Assembly (NCBI RefSeq): GCF_000691525.1
Contig: NZ_JMDW01000008.1
Span: forward strand, 558,001-622,000
Source of the DNA: Mycolicibacterium neoaurum ATCC 25795
GTDB lineage: Bacteria; Actinomycetota; Actinomycetes; Mycobacteriales; Mycobacteriaceae
Reading direction: 5' to 3'
Length of the DNA stretch: 64,000 nucleotides
Both the position numbers and the translations under genes were made by a program. Shown here one piece after another: positions 19,067-28,618 of the stretch. The first letter of the stretch is position 1; every line of letters begins with the position of its first letter. The notes beneath the pieces are model-generated. The model was given only the letters and a program-made list of their open reading frames with translations, was not told the origin of the DNA and made no database searches.

Positions 19067-20998
19067 TTACCGGGGTGGGTCGCCGCGCCAGCTGAAGCTG
19101 TTGACGTACTTGCCCATGTCCAAGGCAAGCTGCAGGTTCGCCGCCGACGGTTTGCCCGACCCGAAATCGGGGCCGAATGCGCGATATGGGCCGATGGCAC
19201 CCGCGACCAACGCGAGGTCGTTCTTGACCGCGACCATGACGATGATGCGCATCCTGGCCGAGCTGCTCATTGCGCCCTGCGGCCAGTAGTCGGCGGCCAT
19301 CCCGTAGCCGAGCTGGTATCCGACCATCGTGTTGGGGATCTCGTAGGCGGCCTGGGTATCGGGGAAGGTCTTGTTCACCAGATCGACCGCGATGTCCTTC
19401 GGTCCGCGTCCGGCGGCCGGTTCACTGAACAACTGCATGGTGCCGCCGTCGCCGGCCTGCAGCACCGCGGTGATCCCGTTCGGATTCTTGGTGACCCGGT
19501 AGGCCGCATTCTCGACCGGGTAGGACACCGAGAACGATCCGTCGGCGGCGGTGAACCTCGGGTTGATCTCCACCCCCCTACCCATCGGCGGGCTGCCGCA
19601 ATCGGGCGGACAGGCGTAGCGGGCGGCGGGTTCGGTGATCAGTCCGGAAAGCCCGACCAGGCCCGAGGCGACCACCACGATGACGGTGCCGAGGATCAAC
19701 GACACGTTGCGGAACGACGTCTTGGGCGGTTCGGTGACCGTGAAATCACCGGTGTAGAGCGAGTATCCGGGCATCAGTCCCACCACGATCTCGCCGTCGG
19801 CGGGTTTCTCCTCGAGCCTGATCGGCCGTTCCTCGCGGCGGGTCCGCCGCGAGCGGCGCGAGGATGCATGCATGGCCGCACCGCACCTGGCGCAAAACGG
19901 TGCATCCGGCACGACATGGTTGCATTCGGTGCACAGGATCGGCTCGTCGGGGCGGATCTCGTCCTGGGCTTCATTGAGAAGCGCGAGTTGCAATCCGACC
20001 CGCAGGGCGAACAACGCGAGCGCGGAGAGCGTGAGGTGGCCGGCCAATTGCAGGAACTGGGGGACGCGCGCGACGTCGACCAGGCCCAGGGACAGGTAGA
20101 TGACGATGACGACGACCGCGAACAGGACGAGGATGCCGCGGACCACGCCGCGGTGCTTGGTGATCTTGCTCGGTGGCCGGGTGAACCACAGCGCGATACC
20201 GATCAACCCACCGACCGCCGCCGCGGTCAGGGGCATCGCGATACCGCGGATGCCGGCTTCGACCAGCAACCCGTCCAACGGCCGGGAACGGTTGATCATG
20301 CCGGTGCTGAACTGGGGTGCCAGCCGGGACAGGGTGGCCGCGGCGGTGAACGTGACGGCACCGAGCGCCCCGATGGCGTAGCCGTCCAAGGATTCCCGGT
20401 CACCCCGCCAGGACAGCCGGACAGCCACCGCCGGTGCCAGCATGAGCAGCATGCTGCCCAGTGGGATACCCATGCCGTCGCGCAGGATCCGCGCTCCTGC
20501 GACACCGGCCCCGAGCGGCACACCGTAGGCACGGGCCACCGCGGCGCCGGTCAGCAACACCCACCCGACGCCGAGTCCGATGCCCAGCACGACGGTGAGT
20601 ATCAGCGATGACCGCGGGATATCTCGGGACACCCCGGATTCACGGATGTACAGACCGAACAGTAGCGGCAGCCCGAGGGAAGCCACCGTGATCAGTGCGG
20701 CGGGCATCCGCAGCAGGGTGGCCGCGGTGAGGGCGACGGACAACAGCACCAGTCCCATCAGGAACACCCGTCGTGCCCGTGGCGAGAGATGCGGGAACAA
20801 CGAACTCGTCAGCGCGGGGGACAACAGGGATTGTCCGGGTGCCGCGCTGAAGGTGCGCGCCCGCAGCCAGTGCGGGCCTCCTCCGCCGCGGTGCTCGGCG
20901 AGCGGGACGCCGCACAAACCGCAGTATTCGCCGTCCGGTACGTCGACCCGACAGACCGGACACTCCACCATCCCCGGCGCGGGTGCGGTAGCGGTCAT
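19067..20998 (-). CDS. Zinc-ribbon multi-pass membrane protein of unknown function
   Basis: A 643-residue protein without a family function I can name. It starts with a CxxC...CxxC zinc ribbon (CPVCRVDVPDGEYCGLCG), then several hydrophobic segments (residues about 75-310) interrupted by short loops. A second ribbon follows (CTECNHVVPDAPFCARCG), then a basic linker, one more membrane segment (VSLILGTVIVVVASGLVGL), and an apparently extracytoplasmic C-terminal domain of about 180 residues. Its ATG overlaps the stop of the upstream sedolisin gene by one base (TGATG), so the two are made together. A role linking cytoplasmic sensing to an outer domain, or handling of the protease, is speculation. 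Confidence 0.76.
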   Translation of the reverse strand: MTATAPAPGMVECPVCRVDVPDGEYCGLCGVPLAEHRGGGGPHWLRARTFSAAPGQSLLSPALTSSLFPHLSPRARRVFLMGLVLLSVALTAATLLRMPAALITVASLGLPLLFGLYIRESGVSRDIPRSSLILTVVLGIGLGVGWVLLTGAAVARAYGVPLGAGVAGARILRDGMGIPLGSMLLMLAPAVAVRLSWRGDRESLDGYAIGALGAVTFTAAATLSRLAPQFSTGMINRSRPLDGLLVEAGIRGIAMPLTAAAVGGLIGIALWFTRPPSKITKHRGVVRGILVLFAVVVIVIYLSLGLVDVARVPQFLQLAGHLTLSALALFALRVGLQLALLNEAQDEIRPDEPILCTECNHVVPDAPFCARCGAAMHASSRRSRRTRREERPIRLEEKPADGEIVVGLMPGYSLYTGDFTVTEPPKTSFRNVSLILGTVIVVVASGLVGLSGLITEPAARYACPPDCGSPPMGRGVEINPRFTAADGSFSVSYPVENAAYRVTKNPNGITAVLQAGDGGTMQLFSEPAAGRGPKDIAVDLVNKTFPDTQAAYEIPNTMVGYQLGYGMAADYWPQGAMSSSARMRIIVMVAVKNDLALVAGAIGPYRAFGPDFGSGKPSAANLQLALDMGKYVNSFSWRGDPPR

Positions 20999-22623
20999 CA
21001 GGCCTGAACTTTCTGTGCGAGTTGGAGATTGCGGACCAGATTGTCGACATCGGGGCTGCCCAGACCGGTGACCAGGTCATAGCCGGGCCCCGCGACGTCG
21101 ACGGCATTGCCGCCGAGGGTGATGTCGCGGAAGGCGGGTCGGGGCGCGCCCTCGGCGATGCGATAGAGCAGTGGGTTGATATCGCCGATCAACTGGCCGT
21201 CGTGTTCGAGCAGCCACTGGTTCATCACCGCGGTCAGCCCGGCCCAGATGGGCGCCGATTGTGAGGTGCCCCCACCGGTGACGAACTGACCGTTGAGCAC
21301 GATCTTGACTCCGGTGAACGGATCGGCCACGGCGGCGACGTCGGGCGTCATCCGGCGGCCGATATCACGTTCCGGCGCAACGAGTCCGACTGCGCTGCGC
21401 TGCCAGGGCGGCAGATCGAAGAGATTCGAGACCCCGCCGCCGGTGCCCTGGGACAGCGGAACATCGAACCAGGTCTGCTCGGAGATCCATTGGCCTTGGG
21501 CATCGGTGGACAAGGTGGTGCCGCCGACACTGGTCATCTCGGGAAGTGAGGCGATCGAATCGAGGCCGATGTCCTGGGCGCTCGGTGGTGAAGACCAGTC
21601 CTGTCCGCCGCGGCATTCCATCCCGGCGAGATCACCGCTGGCATTGAAGGCGGTGGTGCCGCGCGATTGCGCCGCACGCAGTGCCGAACGCACCGGGGCC
21701 ACGTCCGCGGCGGTGATCAGCTTGTCGCAACCCCAGCCGATGGAGAAACTCCAGACCGCGCCGGGGAATCGGCGGTCGGTGTCTTCGAGCATCTCGCCGA
21801 TCTTGCGGTAACCGCCCCCGCCCTGGACGGTCGGATGGGCATTGACCACGACCTTGCGGGCGTCTGGAGCAATGGCGTGTGCGACTTGTAGGTCCATTGA
21901 CAATTCGCCGCGTGTTTCACCGGGCATTCCGCCGATGATCTCCGGCGTGAATTGCGGCAATTCGAATGCAGAACTGAATTTGTCCAGATCGGATTGATTG
22001 AATCCGTCGAAGGCGAAGATGACAATGGTGATTCCCTTGCCGGTGAACCCGTCTGCCGCGAGATCGTCTGCGTTGTAGGTGTTCAGCAGCGCGGCCGGTG
22101 TCAGGCCCTGGGCGGGAACGTCGAGTGGGATGTGATCGGGGCGCGACATCTTGTGTGGGGTGTAGCTCAGGATGCGGCCGATCTCGGCGACCTCGTGGCG
22201 CAGGTGGTCGGGCACCAGCGGTTGCTGCGGGGAGGCATAGAACTGCTGACCGCGGCGGCCGCGGTAGTCGCGCACGGAAACATCGAAGGCGCGCTCCACG
22301 TCTCCGGGCGCGCCCGTGACGATCGCCCAGTCGTCGCCGGGGCGCCACTGGACCTCGAGGGCCCGGTCGGCAGCCCAGTCGATGAACGCGTCCGGTTCGG
22401 CATCGTCGGTGAGGCTGGCGGTGAACTCGATGTGCTGTTCACGGGCCGGCCCGAGATCGGTCGAGGCTTCCAACAGCGAGGCGTAAGGGCCGTCGATGGG
22501 GCCGTTGGTCCCGTCGTCGCCGACATGCCTACGGTCCAGGACCAGGGTCGTGCCGAGGACGAGCATGCCTGCCAAGGCCAACGCGGCCAGCGAGCGAACC
22601 GAAGAAGCAGCCCGAAAGGTCAT
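20998..22623 (-). CDS. S53-family (sedolisin) serine-carboxyl protease
   Basis: A secreted or membrane-tethered acid protease of 541 residues. An N-terminal hydrophobic segment (residues 9-29) is followed by a pro-kumamolisin-type activation domain (about 45-160) and the catalytic domain. The Ser-Glu-Asp set is readable: E240 and D244 in RGELSMDLQ, the oxyanion Asp331 in NASGDLAG and the nucleophile Ser454 in GGGTSQSAPIW. A C-terminal GDINPLLYRIA to GYDLVTGLGSP segment matches the calcium-site end of sedolisins. The gene is upstream of and overlaps the zinc-ribbon membrane protein. Substrate is unknown; an N-terminal anchor rather than a cleaved signal is possible. Confidence 0.87.
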   Translation of the reverse strand: MTFRAASSVRSLAALALAGMLVLGTTLVLDRRHVGDDGTNGPIDGPYASLLEASTDLGPAREQHIEFTASLTDDAEPDAFIDWAADRALEVQWRPGDDWAIVTGAPGDVERAFDVSVRDYRGRRGQQFYASPQQPLVPDHLRHEVAEIGRILSYTPHKMSRPDHIPLDVPAQGLTPAALLNTYNADDLAADGFTGKGITIVIFAFDGFNQSDLDKFSSAFELPQFTPEIIGGMPGETRGELSMDLQVAHAIAPDARKVVVNAHPTVQGGGGYRKIGEMLEDTDRRFPGAVWSFSIGWGCDKLITAADVAPVRSALRAAQSRGTTAFNASGDLAGMECRGGQDWSSPPSAQDIGLDSIASLPEMTSVGGTTLSTDAQGQWISEQTWFDVPLSQGTGGGVSNLFDLPPWQRSAVGLVAPERDIGRRMTPDVAAVADPFTGVKIVLNGQFVTGGGTSQSAPIWAGLTAVMNQWLLEHDGQLIGDINPLLYRIAEGAPRPAFRDITLGGNAVDVAGPGYDLVTGLGSPDVDNLVRNLQLAQKVQA

Positions 22624-22658
22624 GGTTGAAGTGTGCTCGCTAAAAGTGGGTTCTCAAC

Positions 22659-22695
22659 GGAAAGCGGGCCCAGAAAAGATCTGGACCCGCTTTCC
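22659..22695 (-). terminator. Strong hairpin downstream of the small lipoprotein gene
   Basis: A 16-bp stem (22659-22674 with 22680-22695, one mismatched pair) closes a 5-nt loop. It lies 12 bp past the stop of the lipoprotein gene on the minus strand and before the sedolisin start. A few T residues follow on that strand but not a full tract. Confidence 0.65.
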
Positions 22696-22707
22696 GTCGT
22701 GGGTGGG

Positions 22708-22956
22708 TCAGTCGTGGTAGTTCGGGTCGAACTGCGGGGCCGTCGGCGGCGGGGTGAAGACGGTGATGCCGGGGTTGACCGACTTCTCGGTGGGCGCCAC
22801 GGTGGGCTCCGTCGTGGTGGTTGTCGTCGTGGTGGTGGTTTCTTCGGCAGGCTTGTCGCTGTCGCTGCTGCACGCGGCGGTGAAGCCGATCATCGCGAAG
22901 ATGGCGGCACCACCAATCGCAGCCGAAACCTTACGACTCAGAAGCGTTGATGCCAT
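22708..22956 (-). CDS. Small threonine-rich lipoprotein
   Basis: An 82-residue predicted lipoprotein. A basic start and hydrophobic stretch (VSAAIGGAAIFAMIGFTAAC) end at the lipobox Cys. The mature part is short and low in complexity: acidic residues, a run of ten Thr residues and a Pro-rich tail ending PQFDPNYHD. The ATG at 22954-22956 with an AAAGGACC site upstream is preferred over a longer frame that starts 117 nt earlier. A strong hairpin follows the stop. No function is recognised; it could be a cell-surface tether. Confidence 0.7.
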   Translation of the reverse strand: MASTLLSRKVSAAIGGAAIFAMIGFTAACSSDSDKPAEETTTTTTTTTTEPTVAPTEKSVNPGITVFTPPPTAPQFDPNYHD

Positions 22957-23194
22957 TTCTTTCGGTCCTTTTCCTTTTCCATCGGGGTGGATCCTCGGTC
23001 GGCGCGTGGTTCGCGAAAACCGTGTGCAGCAGTCCCATTCCGTCGGGATCTGGTGGCAGAAACTGTAACGCAATGGCGGTATCGGTGCATTCCCTTACCG
23101 AGGGCTGCTCTTTTCGTGTTCACCGCAATCCCGGCCTCCTACCGGTGCGGCGGGCGGCTTGACGCTGCCGTGGGCTAGGTGTTTACTCGAGCGA

Positions 23195-23210
23195 TCGAAC
23201 AGGTGTTCGA
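23195..23210. promoter_or_regulatory. LexA (SOS) box upstream of imuA'-imuB
   Basis: TCGAACaggtGTTCGA is a perfect match to the mycobacterial/Gram-positive LexA consensus TCGAACnnnnGTTCGA. It lies 37 bp before the imuA' GTG. The imuA'-imuB-dnaE2 mutasome is known to be DNA-damage inducible in mycobacteria, so the assignment is firm. Confidence 0.92.
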
Positions 23211-23246
23211 AACCGGTGGGTTACTGATGATGCTGGAGGTGCTGCT

Positions 23247-23960
23247 GTGACGGTGGCGATGGACCTGGAGCAACATCGAAAACAGCGTGCTGAACAGGTA
23301 GAACAGCTTCGTCGCAGGATAGCCGAGGTCTCCGACAGGATGGGCGCCGGACCCACCGGCGCAAGGAGTGCGCAACCCTCGTCGCACCCGGAAAATAGTT
23401 TGCCAGCACCGGACGAAACGCCGCTCGGACCCGGCGCGGACACGTTGCCGGTACCGGTACTGGCGAAGGGGTCGGTGGCGGTGCTGTCCGGGGCCCGGTC
23501 GCTCGGACTGCAGTTGGTGGCCGCAGCCACCGCCGCGGGTGGGCACGTGGCCATCGTCGGGCAACCCGATATCGGTCTGCTGGCGGCGGTCGAGATGGGT
23601 GCCGACCTCAGTCGGATCGCGGTGATACCCGATCCGGGGCCGGACCCGGTGGAGGTGGCTGCGATCCTGCTCGACGGTCTGGATCTGGTGATGTTGGCAT
23701 TGCACGGCCGGTCGGTGCCGATCAGCCGGGCGAGGGCGGTGACCGCACGGGCCCGACAGAAGGAGTGCACGCTCCTGATCACCGACGGGGACTGGCAGGG
23801 GGCATCGGTCCGGTTGGATGCCAGGGTGCACGGCTACGACATGGCCGCCGCGGGTCCCGACGGCCCGGTGCCGGGCCGGGGACGGATAGCCGGGGTCCGG
23901 TTGGCCACCCGAACCAGAGGGCGGATGCCCGGCCGACCTCTCCTTGCCGCGGGGGGCTGA
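23247..23960 (+). CDS. imuA': ImuA' SOS mutasome accessory protein
   Basis: A 237-residue protein in the place of M. tuberculosis Rv3395c. In mycobacteria ImuA' acts with ImuB and the polymerase DnaE2 in damage-induced mutagenesis and translesion synthesis. The N-terminus is a charged helix ([20 protein letters not shown]). The central part has RecA-like strand-helix patterning ([29 protein letters not shown]) without an intact Walker A, as is usual for this family. GTG 23247 has a GGAGG site. The gene is under a LexA box and ends one base before imuB. dnaE2 is not in the window. Confidence 0.88.
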   Translation: MTVAMDLEQHRKQRAEQVEQLRRRIAEVSDRMGAGPTGARSAQPSSHPENSLPAPDETPLGPGADTLPVPVLAKGSVAVLSGARSLGLQLVAAATAAGGHVAIVGQPDIGLLAAVEMGADLSRIAVIPDPGPDPVEVAAILLDGLDLVMLALHGRSVPISRARAVTARARQKECTLLITDGDWQGASVRLDARVHGYDMAAAGPDGPVPGRGRIAGVRLATRTRGRMPGRPLLAAGG

Positions 23961-23961
23961 C

Positions 23962-25521
23962 GTGTCCAGGGTGCTGGCGCTCTGGTGCATGGATTGGCCC
24001 GCGGTCGCCGCGGCCACCGCGGCCGGACTGGGTGCCACCGACCCGGTGGCGGTGACCCTGGCCAACCGCGTCATCGCATGCTCGGCGGCGGCCAGAGCCG
24101 CCGGGGTGCGCCGCGGCCTACGCCGCCGGGAGGCTCAGGCGCGCTGTCCCCAGTTGCATGTCGCCACCGCGGATCCCGCCGGGGACGCCAGGCACTTCGA
24201 GGCGGTGACCGCCGCGGTCGATGACGTGGTGCCGCGGACCGAGGTGTTACGGCCGGGACTGCTGGTGGTGTCCATCCGCGGGGCCGCCCGCTATTTCGGT
24301 TCCGAACAGGCCGTCGCGGAACGGTTGGTCGATGCGGTGGCCGCGGTGGGTGCGGAATGTCAGACCGGTATCGCCGACCAGCTGGGCACCGCGGTCTTCG
24401 CTGCCAGGGCGGGCCGGATCGTCGAACCCGGTCAGGACGCGGCGTTTCTGTCCGCGCTGTCCATCCGACAGCTGGCCGCCGAACCGAGTCTCGCCGGCCC
24501 GGGTCGTGAGGAATTGGCAGATCTGCTGTGGCGGATGGGGATTCGGACCATCGGCCAGTTCGCCGAGCTGTCCCGGACCGATGTGACCTCCCGGTTCGGT
24601 GCCGATGCCCTGCAGGCACACCGGTTCGCCCGCGGGGAGGCCGACCGCGGCCCCTCGGGACGTGAACTGCCCGCAGATCTGGACGTGGTCATGAACTGTG
24701 ACCCACCGATCGACCGGGTGGATGCCGCGGCCTTCGCCGGCCGTTCGCTGGCCGGTGAACTGCATCGCAGCCTGGAGTCTGCCGGTGTCGGCTGCACGCG
24801 GTTGGCCATCCAGGCCGTCACCGCCAACGGTGAAGAGCTGAACCGGGTCTGGCGATGCGCCGAGCCGCTGACCGAGGATGCCACCGCCGACCGGGTGCGC
24901 TGGCAGCTGGACGGCTGGCTGGCCCGACGGCATGGCGGGCAGGGGCCCACCGCGCCGATCACGGTGCTGCGTCTGCATCCGGTCGAAGTGGTCTCGGCAG
25001 GGGCGCTGCAACTTCCGCTGTGGGGGTCCTCCGGTGATGACGACCGGTTGCGGGCCCGCCGGGCATTGGTACGGGTGCAAGGTCTGCTGGGGTTGGAGGC
25101 GGTGCGGGTGCCGGTGCTCAGCGGTGGCCGGGGCCCCGCCGAGCGCATCACCTTGACCGCACTCGGCGACGAACCGGTGCCCAGGTTCGACCCCGAGCAA
25201 CCCTGGCCCGGTCAACTGCCCGAACCGTCACCGGCGGTGCTGCTCGATGATCCGGTGGAAGTATTGGATGCCCACGGCGAACCGGTTCGGGTAACCAGGC
25301 GCGGGATGTTCTCCTCGTATCCGGCTCGGCTGGAATCGGCCTGCCACGGAGGGGATCTCACGTGGTGGGCCGGTCCATGGCCGGTCGACGAACGCTGGTG
25401 GGATCCGGCGAGTGCGAAATCCGGGCACACCGCCCGAGCGCAGGTGCTGACCGCACCAGGGCGGGCGATGTTGCTGTGCTACCGCCAACGCCGGTGGTAC
25501 GTGGAGGGCATCTACGAGTAG
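23962..25521 (+). CDS. imuB: ImuB, catalytically inactive Y-family polymerase-like mutasome hub
   Basis: A 519-residue Y-family polymerase relative that serves as the adaptor between DnaE2, ImuA' and the beta clamp. The palm motifs are present but degenerate: ALWCMDWPAVA keeps one Asp, and the usual SIDE motif reads VSIRGAARYF with no catalytic acids, consistent with an inactive enzyme. The HhH-like segment (LLWRMGIRTIGQFAELSRTDVTSRFG) and a C-terminal extension are visible; the C-terminal region ends in an aromatic-rich YRQRRWYVEGIYE block. GTG 23962 follows the imuA' stop and a G-rich ribosome site; a TTG at 23944 would overlap imuA'. The 3' end overlaps convergent iunH by 10 bp. Confidence 0.9.
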   Translation: MSRVLALWCMDWPAVAAATAAGLGATDPVAVTLANRVIACSAAARAAGVRRGLRRREAQARCPQLHVATADPAGDARHFEAVTAAVDDVVPRTEVLRPGLLVVSIRGAARYFGSEQAVAERLVDAVAAVGAECQTGIADQLGTAVFAARAGRIVEPGQDAAFLSALSIRQLAAEPSLAGPGREELADLLWRMGIRTIGQFAELSRTDVTSRFGADALQAHRFARGEADRGPSGRELPADLDVVMNCDPPIDRVDAAAFAGRSLAGELHRSLESAGVGCTRLAIQAVTANGEELNRVWRCAEPLTEDATADRVRWQLDGWLARRHGGQGPTAPITVLRLHPVEVVSAGALQLPLWGSSGDDDRLRARRALVRVQGLLGLEAVRVPVLSGGRGPAERITLTALGDEPVPRFDPEQPWPGQLPEPSPAVLLDDPVEVLDAHGEPVRVTRRGMFSSYPARLESACHGGDLTWWAGPWPVDERWWDPASAKSGHTARAQVLTAPGRAMLLCYRQRRWYVEGIYE

Positions 25522-26564
25522 CGCGCCGCGAACGGGCCGACCCGTCCGACGAAGCGGTCGAAGAATTCGACCGGATCGACCTCGACACCGATGCGGGCGT
25601 TGGGTTTCCGTCCCCAGTGTCCACGCCAGTCGACCACGGTCATCGCCCTGGTGAGGGTGCCGGTCAGCTCGACATCGACGGTCGCTTCGCGGCAACGGAC
25701 CAGATCCGGATCCAGCGCGACCGCGGCTGCCAGCGGATCGTGCAGATGCGCCAGATACCCCTCACCCTGGTCGAAGTGGAATTCGAAGTAGAACCGCATG
25801 GCATCTTCGAGAACCCGGATCACCGGATTGGCCGCCCTCGACCGCGTACCCCGGTCATCCAGGACACTCAACGGTGTCGAGGGTGCACCGGCCGCGGCGG
25901 ATAGTCTGGCCAGGATCGACGGCGTCATCGCGATGTACTCGGTGATGTTGAGACCCAACACGGTCGGTAGATGCGTCGGGGTGCTCAGCCCCCAGGCGGC
26001 ACTCCACACCGCGAACACCTCGGCGGCGGCCTCCGGGTCGACATGGGTGTTCCACTCGGCCACCGGGGTGGTGTTACCGCGGTAATCGAAGGCGCCACCC
26101 ATGATCACCAGCCGACGCAACAACCGGGGGAGTGCGGGCTCCAACCGCATCGCCAGCGCCAGATTCGTCAACGGTCCGGTGGCCAGACCGATGAGCTCAC
26201 CGGGATGGGCGCGGGCCGCCTTCACCCAGGCGTGCGCGGCGTCATACGCGGTGAGCACCCGGTCACCGGCAGGCAACGTGGCGTATCCCAGGCCTTCGGG
26301 GCCATGGGTGTCCTCGCAGGTCCGCACCGGGATGCTCAGCGGACCCGCCGCCCCCGTGGACACCGGGATATCCGCGGCATCGAACAGATCCAACAGTCGC
26401 AGGTTGTTGCTGCTGACCTGCTCGACCGGGACATTGCCTGCCGTCGAGGCGATACCGACCAGCTCCGCGTCGGGGCTGGCCAGCAGATAGGCCAGCGCCA
26501 TCGCATCGTCCACGCCGGTATCGACATCGGCGAACACCGGCTGACGCGTCTGGGGCCCTGTCAC
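25512..26564 (-). CDS. iunH: Inosine-uridine preferring nucleoside hydrolase family protein
   Basis: Hydrolyses the N-glycosidic bond of ribonucleosides, giving free base and ribose. The N-terminal DVDTGVDDAMAL motif is the family calcium- and ribose-binding signature; the VIMGGAFDYRGNTTPVAEWNTHVDPEAA block supplies further ligand residues (Asn, Glu, Asp). Length, 350 residues, is normal. It lies where Rv3393 lies in M. tuberculosis. The GTG start has no ribosome site but is 6 nt from a TACTGT -10 box. It could feed uracil to the urc operon 11 kb away, but no co-regulation is visible. Confidence 0.88.
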   Translation of the reverse strand: MTGPQTRQPVFADVDTGVDDAMALAYLLASPDAELVGIASTAGNVPVEQVSSNNLRLLDLFDAADIPVSTGAAGPLSIPVRTCEDTHGPEGLGYATLPAGDRVLTAYDAAHAWVKAARAHPGELIGLATGPLTNLALAMRLEPALPRLLRRLVIMGGAFDYRGNTTPVAEWNTHVDPEAAAEVFAVWSAAWGLSTPTHLPTVLGLNITEYIAMTPSILARLSAAAGAPSTPLSVLDDRGTRSRAANPVIRVLEDAMRFYFEFHFDQGEGYLAHLHDPLAAAVALDPDLVRCREATVDVELTGTLTRAMTVVDWRGHWGRKPNARIGVEVDPVEFFDRFVGRVGPFAARYS

Positions 26565-26570
26565 GTCACC

Positions 26571-26576
26571 ACAGTA
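26571..26576 (-). promoter_or_regulatory. -10 element of a leaderless iunH transcript
   Basis: On the minus strand TACTGT fits TAnnnT and is followed by 6 nt (GGTGAC) and the iunH GTG at 26564. Confidence 0.5.
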
Positions 26577-26587
26577 GGTGCGGCCCG

Positions 26588-28582
26588 TTACCAGTGCACA
26601 CCCGGAATCGCTCGGACCGCGCGCTTGACCGGGCGCGGCATCCGCACGGCGGGCACAGCGCGCGCCGGGCGCCGGGGATGACGCTGCGGGACCGCGGTCT
26701 CGTCCTCGGGCGCCTGTCCGCGGGCCGCCGCGGAATCCGGGTAACCCAGATAGAGCTGATGCAGCACGCGCCTCGACAGCCGAGGCGTGAAGTAGGTGCC
26801 CAGATCGGCGAGTGTGCCCAACGGGGTGTCGATGCGCGACGGTTTCTCGATCAGCCCGCGCACCACCATCGCCGCGGCGTGCTCGGCGGTGATGGGCGGC
26901 ACCGGATTGAGCCGGCGCGACGGCGCGATCATCGGGGTCCGCACCAAAGGCATGTGAATATTGGTGAAAGTGATGTGATCAGAGAGTGTTTCGGTGCCGA
27001 CCACTTCGGAGAACGCATCGAGGGCCGCCTTGGTCGGCAGGTAGGCGCTGTACTTGGGACTGTTGGCCTGCACGCCGGCACTGGACACGTTGACCACATG
27101 TCCGAACCGCCGTTCCCGCCAATGCGGCAGCAGCGCAAGCACCATCCGCACCGCACCGAAATAGTTGACCGCCATCACCCGCTCGTAATCGTGCAGCCGG
27201 TCGGTCGAGGCCGACACCGACCGCCGGATCGACCGGCCGGCGTTGTTCACCAGGTAGTCGACGTGGCCGAAGCGCCCGAGGATGTCCTTGATCGTGTGCT
27301 CCACCGAGCCGGAATCGGTGACGTCGCAGGTGAATGCGTGGGCGTCCCCTCCCTCGGCGCGGATCTCGGTGATCAGTTCGTCGAGAGCATCGGCGTTGCG
27401 GGCCAACGCGAAGACCGTGGCACCGCGGCGGGCGACGGCGACGGCCGACGCACGCCCGATACCGCTGGACGCACCGGTGATCACGACATGCCTGCCGACC
27501 AACGGGCCTTGCGGGTCATCGCGACGGGCACGGTCCGGGTCGAGATTCTGTGCCCAGTAGCGCCACAACTTCGCTGCGTACGAGGCGAATTCGGGCACCT
27601 CGATGCCGGTCCCCGCGAGTGCGGATGTGGTGCGGTCGGCGACGAACGTCGGTGCGAGATCGACGACATCGAGGATCTCGGCGGGCACCCCCAGTTGGGT
27701 GGCCGCCATATTGCGCACGATCTTGGCGCGACCGGTCGCCTTGAGGACGGGGGACACCGCGGCCCCGGGCAGTGAACCGACCAGCGGTGGCAACCCGGCG
27801 GCCTTGGCAACACCACGGTAGATACCGCGCAGTCCAATGGTTTTCGGAGCCGTCAGATGGAACGTGCGGCCGTCGCCGTCGGCGATGTGCATCAGGTGGA
27901 CCATGGCGTCGACCACGAAGTCGACCGGGACGATGTTCGTCCGGCCGGTATCGGGCAGCACCATCGGGGTGAACCCCGGCAGCACAGCGAGTTTGGCCAG
28001 GATGGGGAAGAAGTAGTACGGCCCGTCGACCTTGTCCATCTCGCCGGTGCGGGAGTCGCCGACCACCACCGCCGGGCGGTAGATCCTCGCCCGCAGTCCG
28101 GGTTCGGCGCGCACCAATGCCTCGGCCTCGAACTTGGTCTGGTGATACGGGGTGGGCAGATACTGGCCGACGTCGAAATCGTCCTCGGTGTACTCGCCGA
28201 CGAAATCGCCGGCCACCGCGATCGAGGACACGTGGTGCAGGGTCGCTGCCCATTCGCGGGCCGCCGCGATGACCGCGCGGGTGCCCTCGACATTGGCGGC
28301 CCGCTGGATGCCCTCGGGTGCGGTCATGTCATAGATCGCGGCGCAGTGCACGACATGGTCGACCGGGTCGACCTGGGCGCCGTCCAGACCCAGATCGGGT
28401 GCTGTCAGGTCGCCGACCAGCGCATTCACCCCCTTACCCCACCCCGCGGTAAGCCTTTCGAAGCGGTGCAGCGATCCGCGTCGCACGAGCACGGAGACCC
28501 GTGCGTCGGGATCTCGTGCCAGGAGGCGGGTGATGACCCGGCTGCCGATAAACCCGGTACCGCCGGTAACGACATAATGCAT
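26588..28582 (-). CDS. acrA1: Two-domain SDR, fatty acyl-CoA reductase type (AcrA1-like)
   Basis: A 664-residue fusion of two short-chain dehydrogenase modules. The N-terminal extended SDR starts MHYVVTGGTGFIGSRV, with a Tyr-x3-Lys-type site in LPTPYHQTKFEAEAL and the NAD(P) loop TGGTGFIG. The C-terminal classical SDR begins near residue 365 (HVVITGASSGIGRASA), with NNAG and the catalytic YSAYLPTKAA. It matches Rv3391 in arrangement and neighbourhood; the family is thought to reduce long-chain acyl-CoA to aldehyde or alcohol, for example for wax esters. I start at the third ATG (28580-28582), because a TTGACG-N17-GACTAT promoter overlaps the ATG at 28591 and places transcription start at this codon. 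Pro/Arg-rich residues form the C-terminus. Confidence 0.85.
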   Translation of the reverse strand: MHYVVTGGTGFIGSRVITRLLARDPDARVSVLVRRGSLHRFERLTAGWGKGVNALVGDLTAPDLGLDGAQVDPVDHVVHCAAIYDMTAPEGIQRAANVEGTRAVIAAAREWAATLHHVSSIAVAGDFVGEYTEDDFDVGQYLPTPYHQTKFEAEALVRAEPGLRARIYRPAVVVGDSRTGEMDKVDGPYYFFPILAKLAVLPGFTPMVLPDTGRTNIVPVDFVVDAMVHLMHIADGDGRTFHLTAPKTIGLRGIYRGVAKAAGLPPLVGSLPGAAVSPVLKATGRAKIVRNMAATQLGVPAEILDVVDLAPTFVADRTTSALAGTGIEVPEFASYAAKLWRYWAQNLDPDRARRDDPQGPLVGRHVVITGASSGIGRASAVAVARRGATVFALARNADALDELITEIRAEGGDAHAFTCDVTDSGSVEHTIKDILGRFGHVDYLVNNAGRSIRRSVSASTDRLHDYERVMAVNYFGAVRMVLALLPHWRERRFGHVVNVSSAGVQANSPKYSAYLPTKAALDAFSEVVGTETLSDHITFTNIHMPLVRTPMIAPSRRLNPVPPITAEHAAAMVVRGLIEKPSRIDTPLGTLADLGTYFTPRLSRRVLHQLYLGYPDSAAARGQAPEDETAVPQRHPRRPARAVPAVRMPRPVKRAVRAIPGVHW

Positions 28583-28589
28583 GTCGGTC

Positions 28590-28618
28590 ATAGTCGTCTG
28601 CCTGGCGACGTACGTCAA
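28590..28618 (-). promoter_or_regulatory. acrA1 promoter, probably leaderless
   Basis: On the minus strand TTGACG (28618-28613) and GACTAT (28595-28590) are separated by 17 bp, and the -10 ends 7 nt before ATG 28582. The two upstream in-frame ATG or GTG codons lie in or before the promoter and would not be transcribed. Confidence 0.52.
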
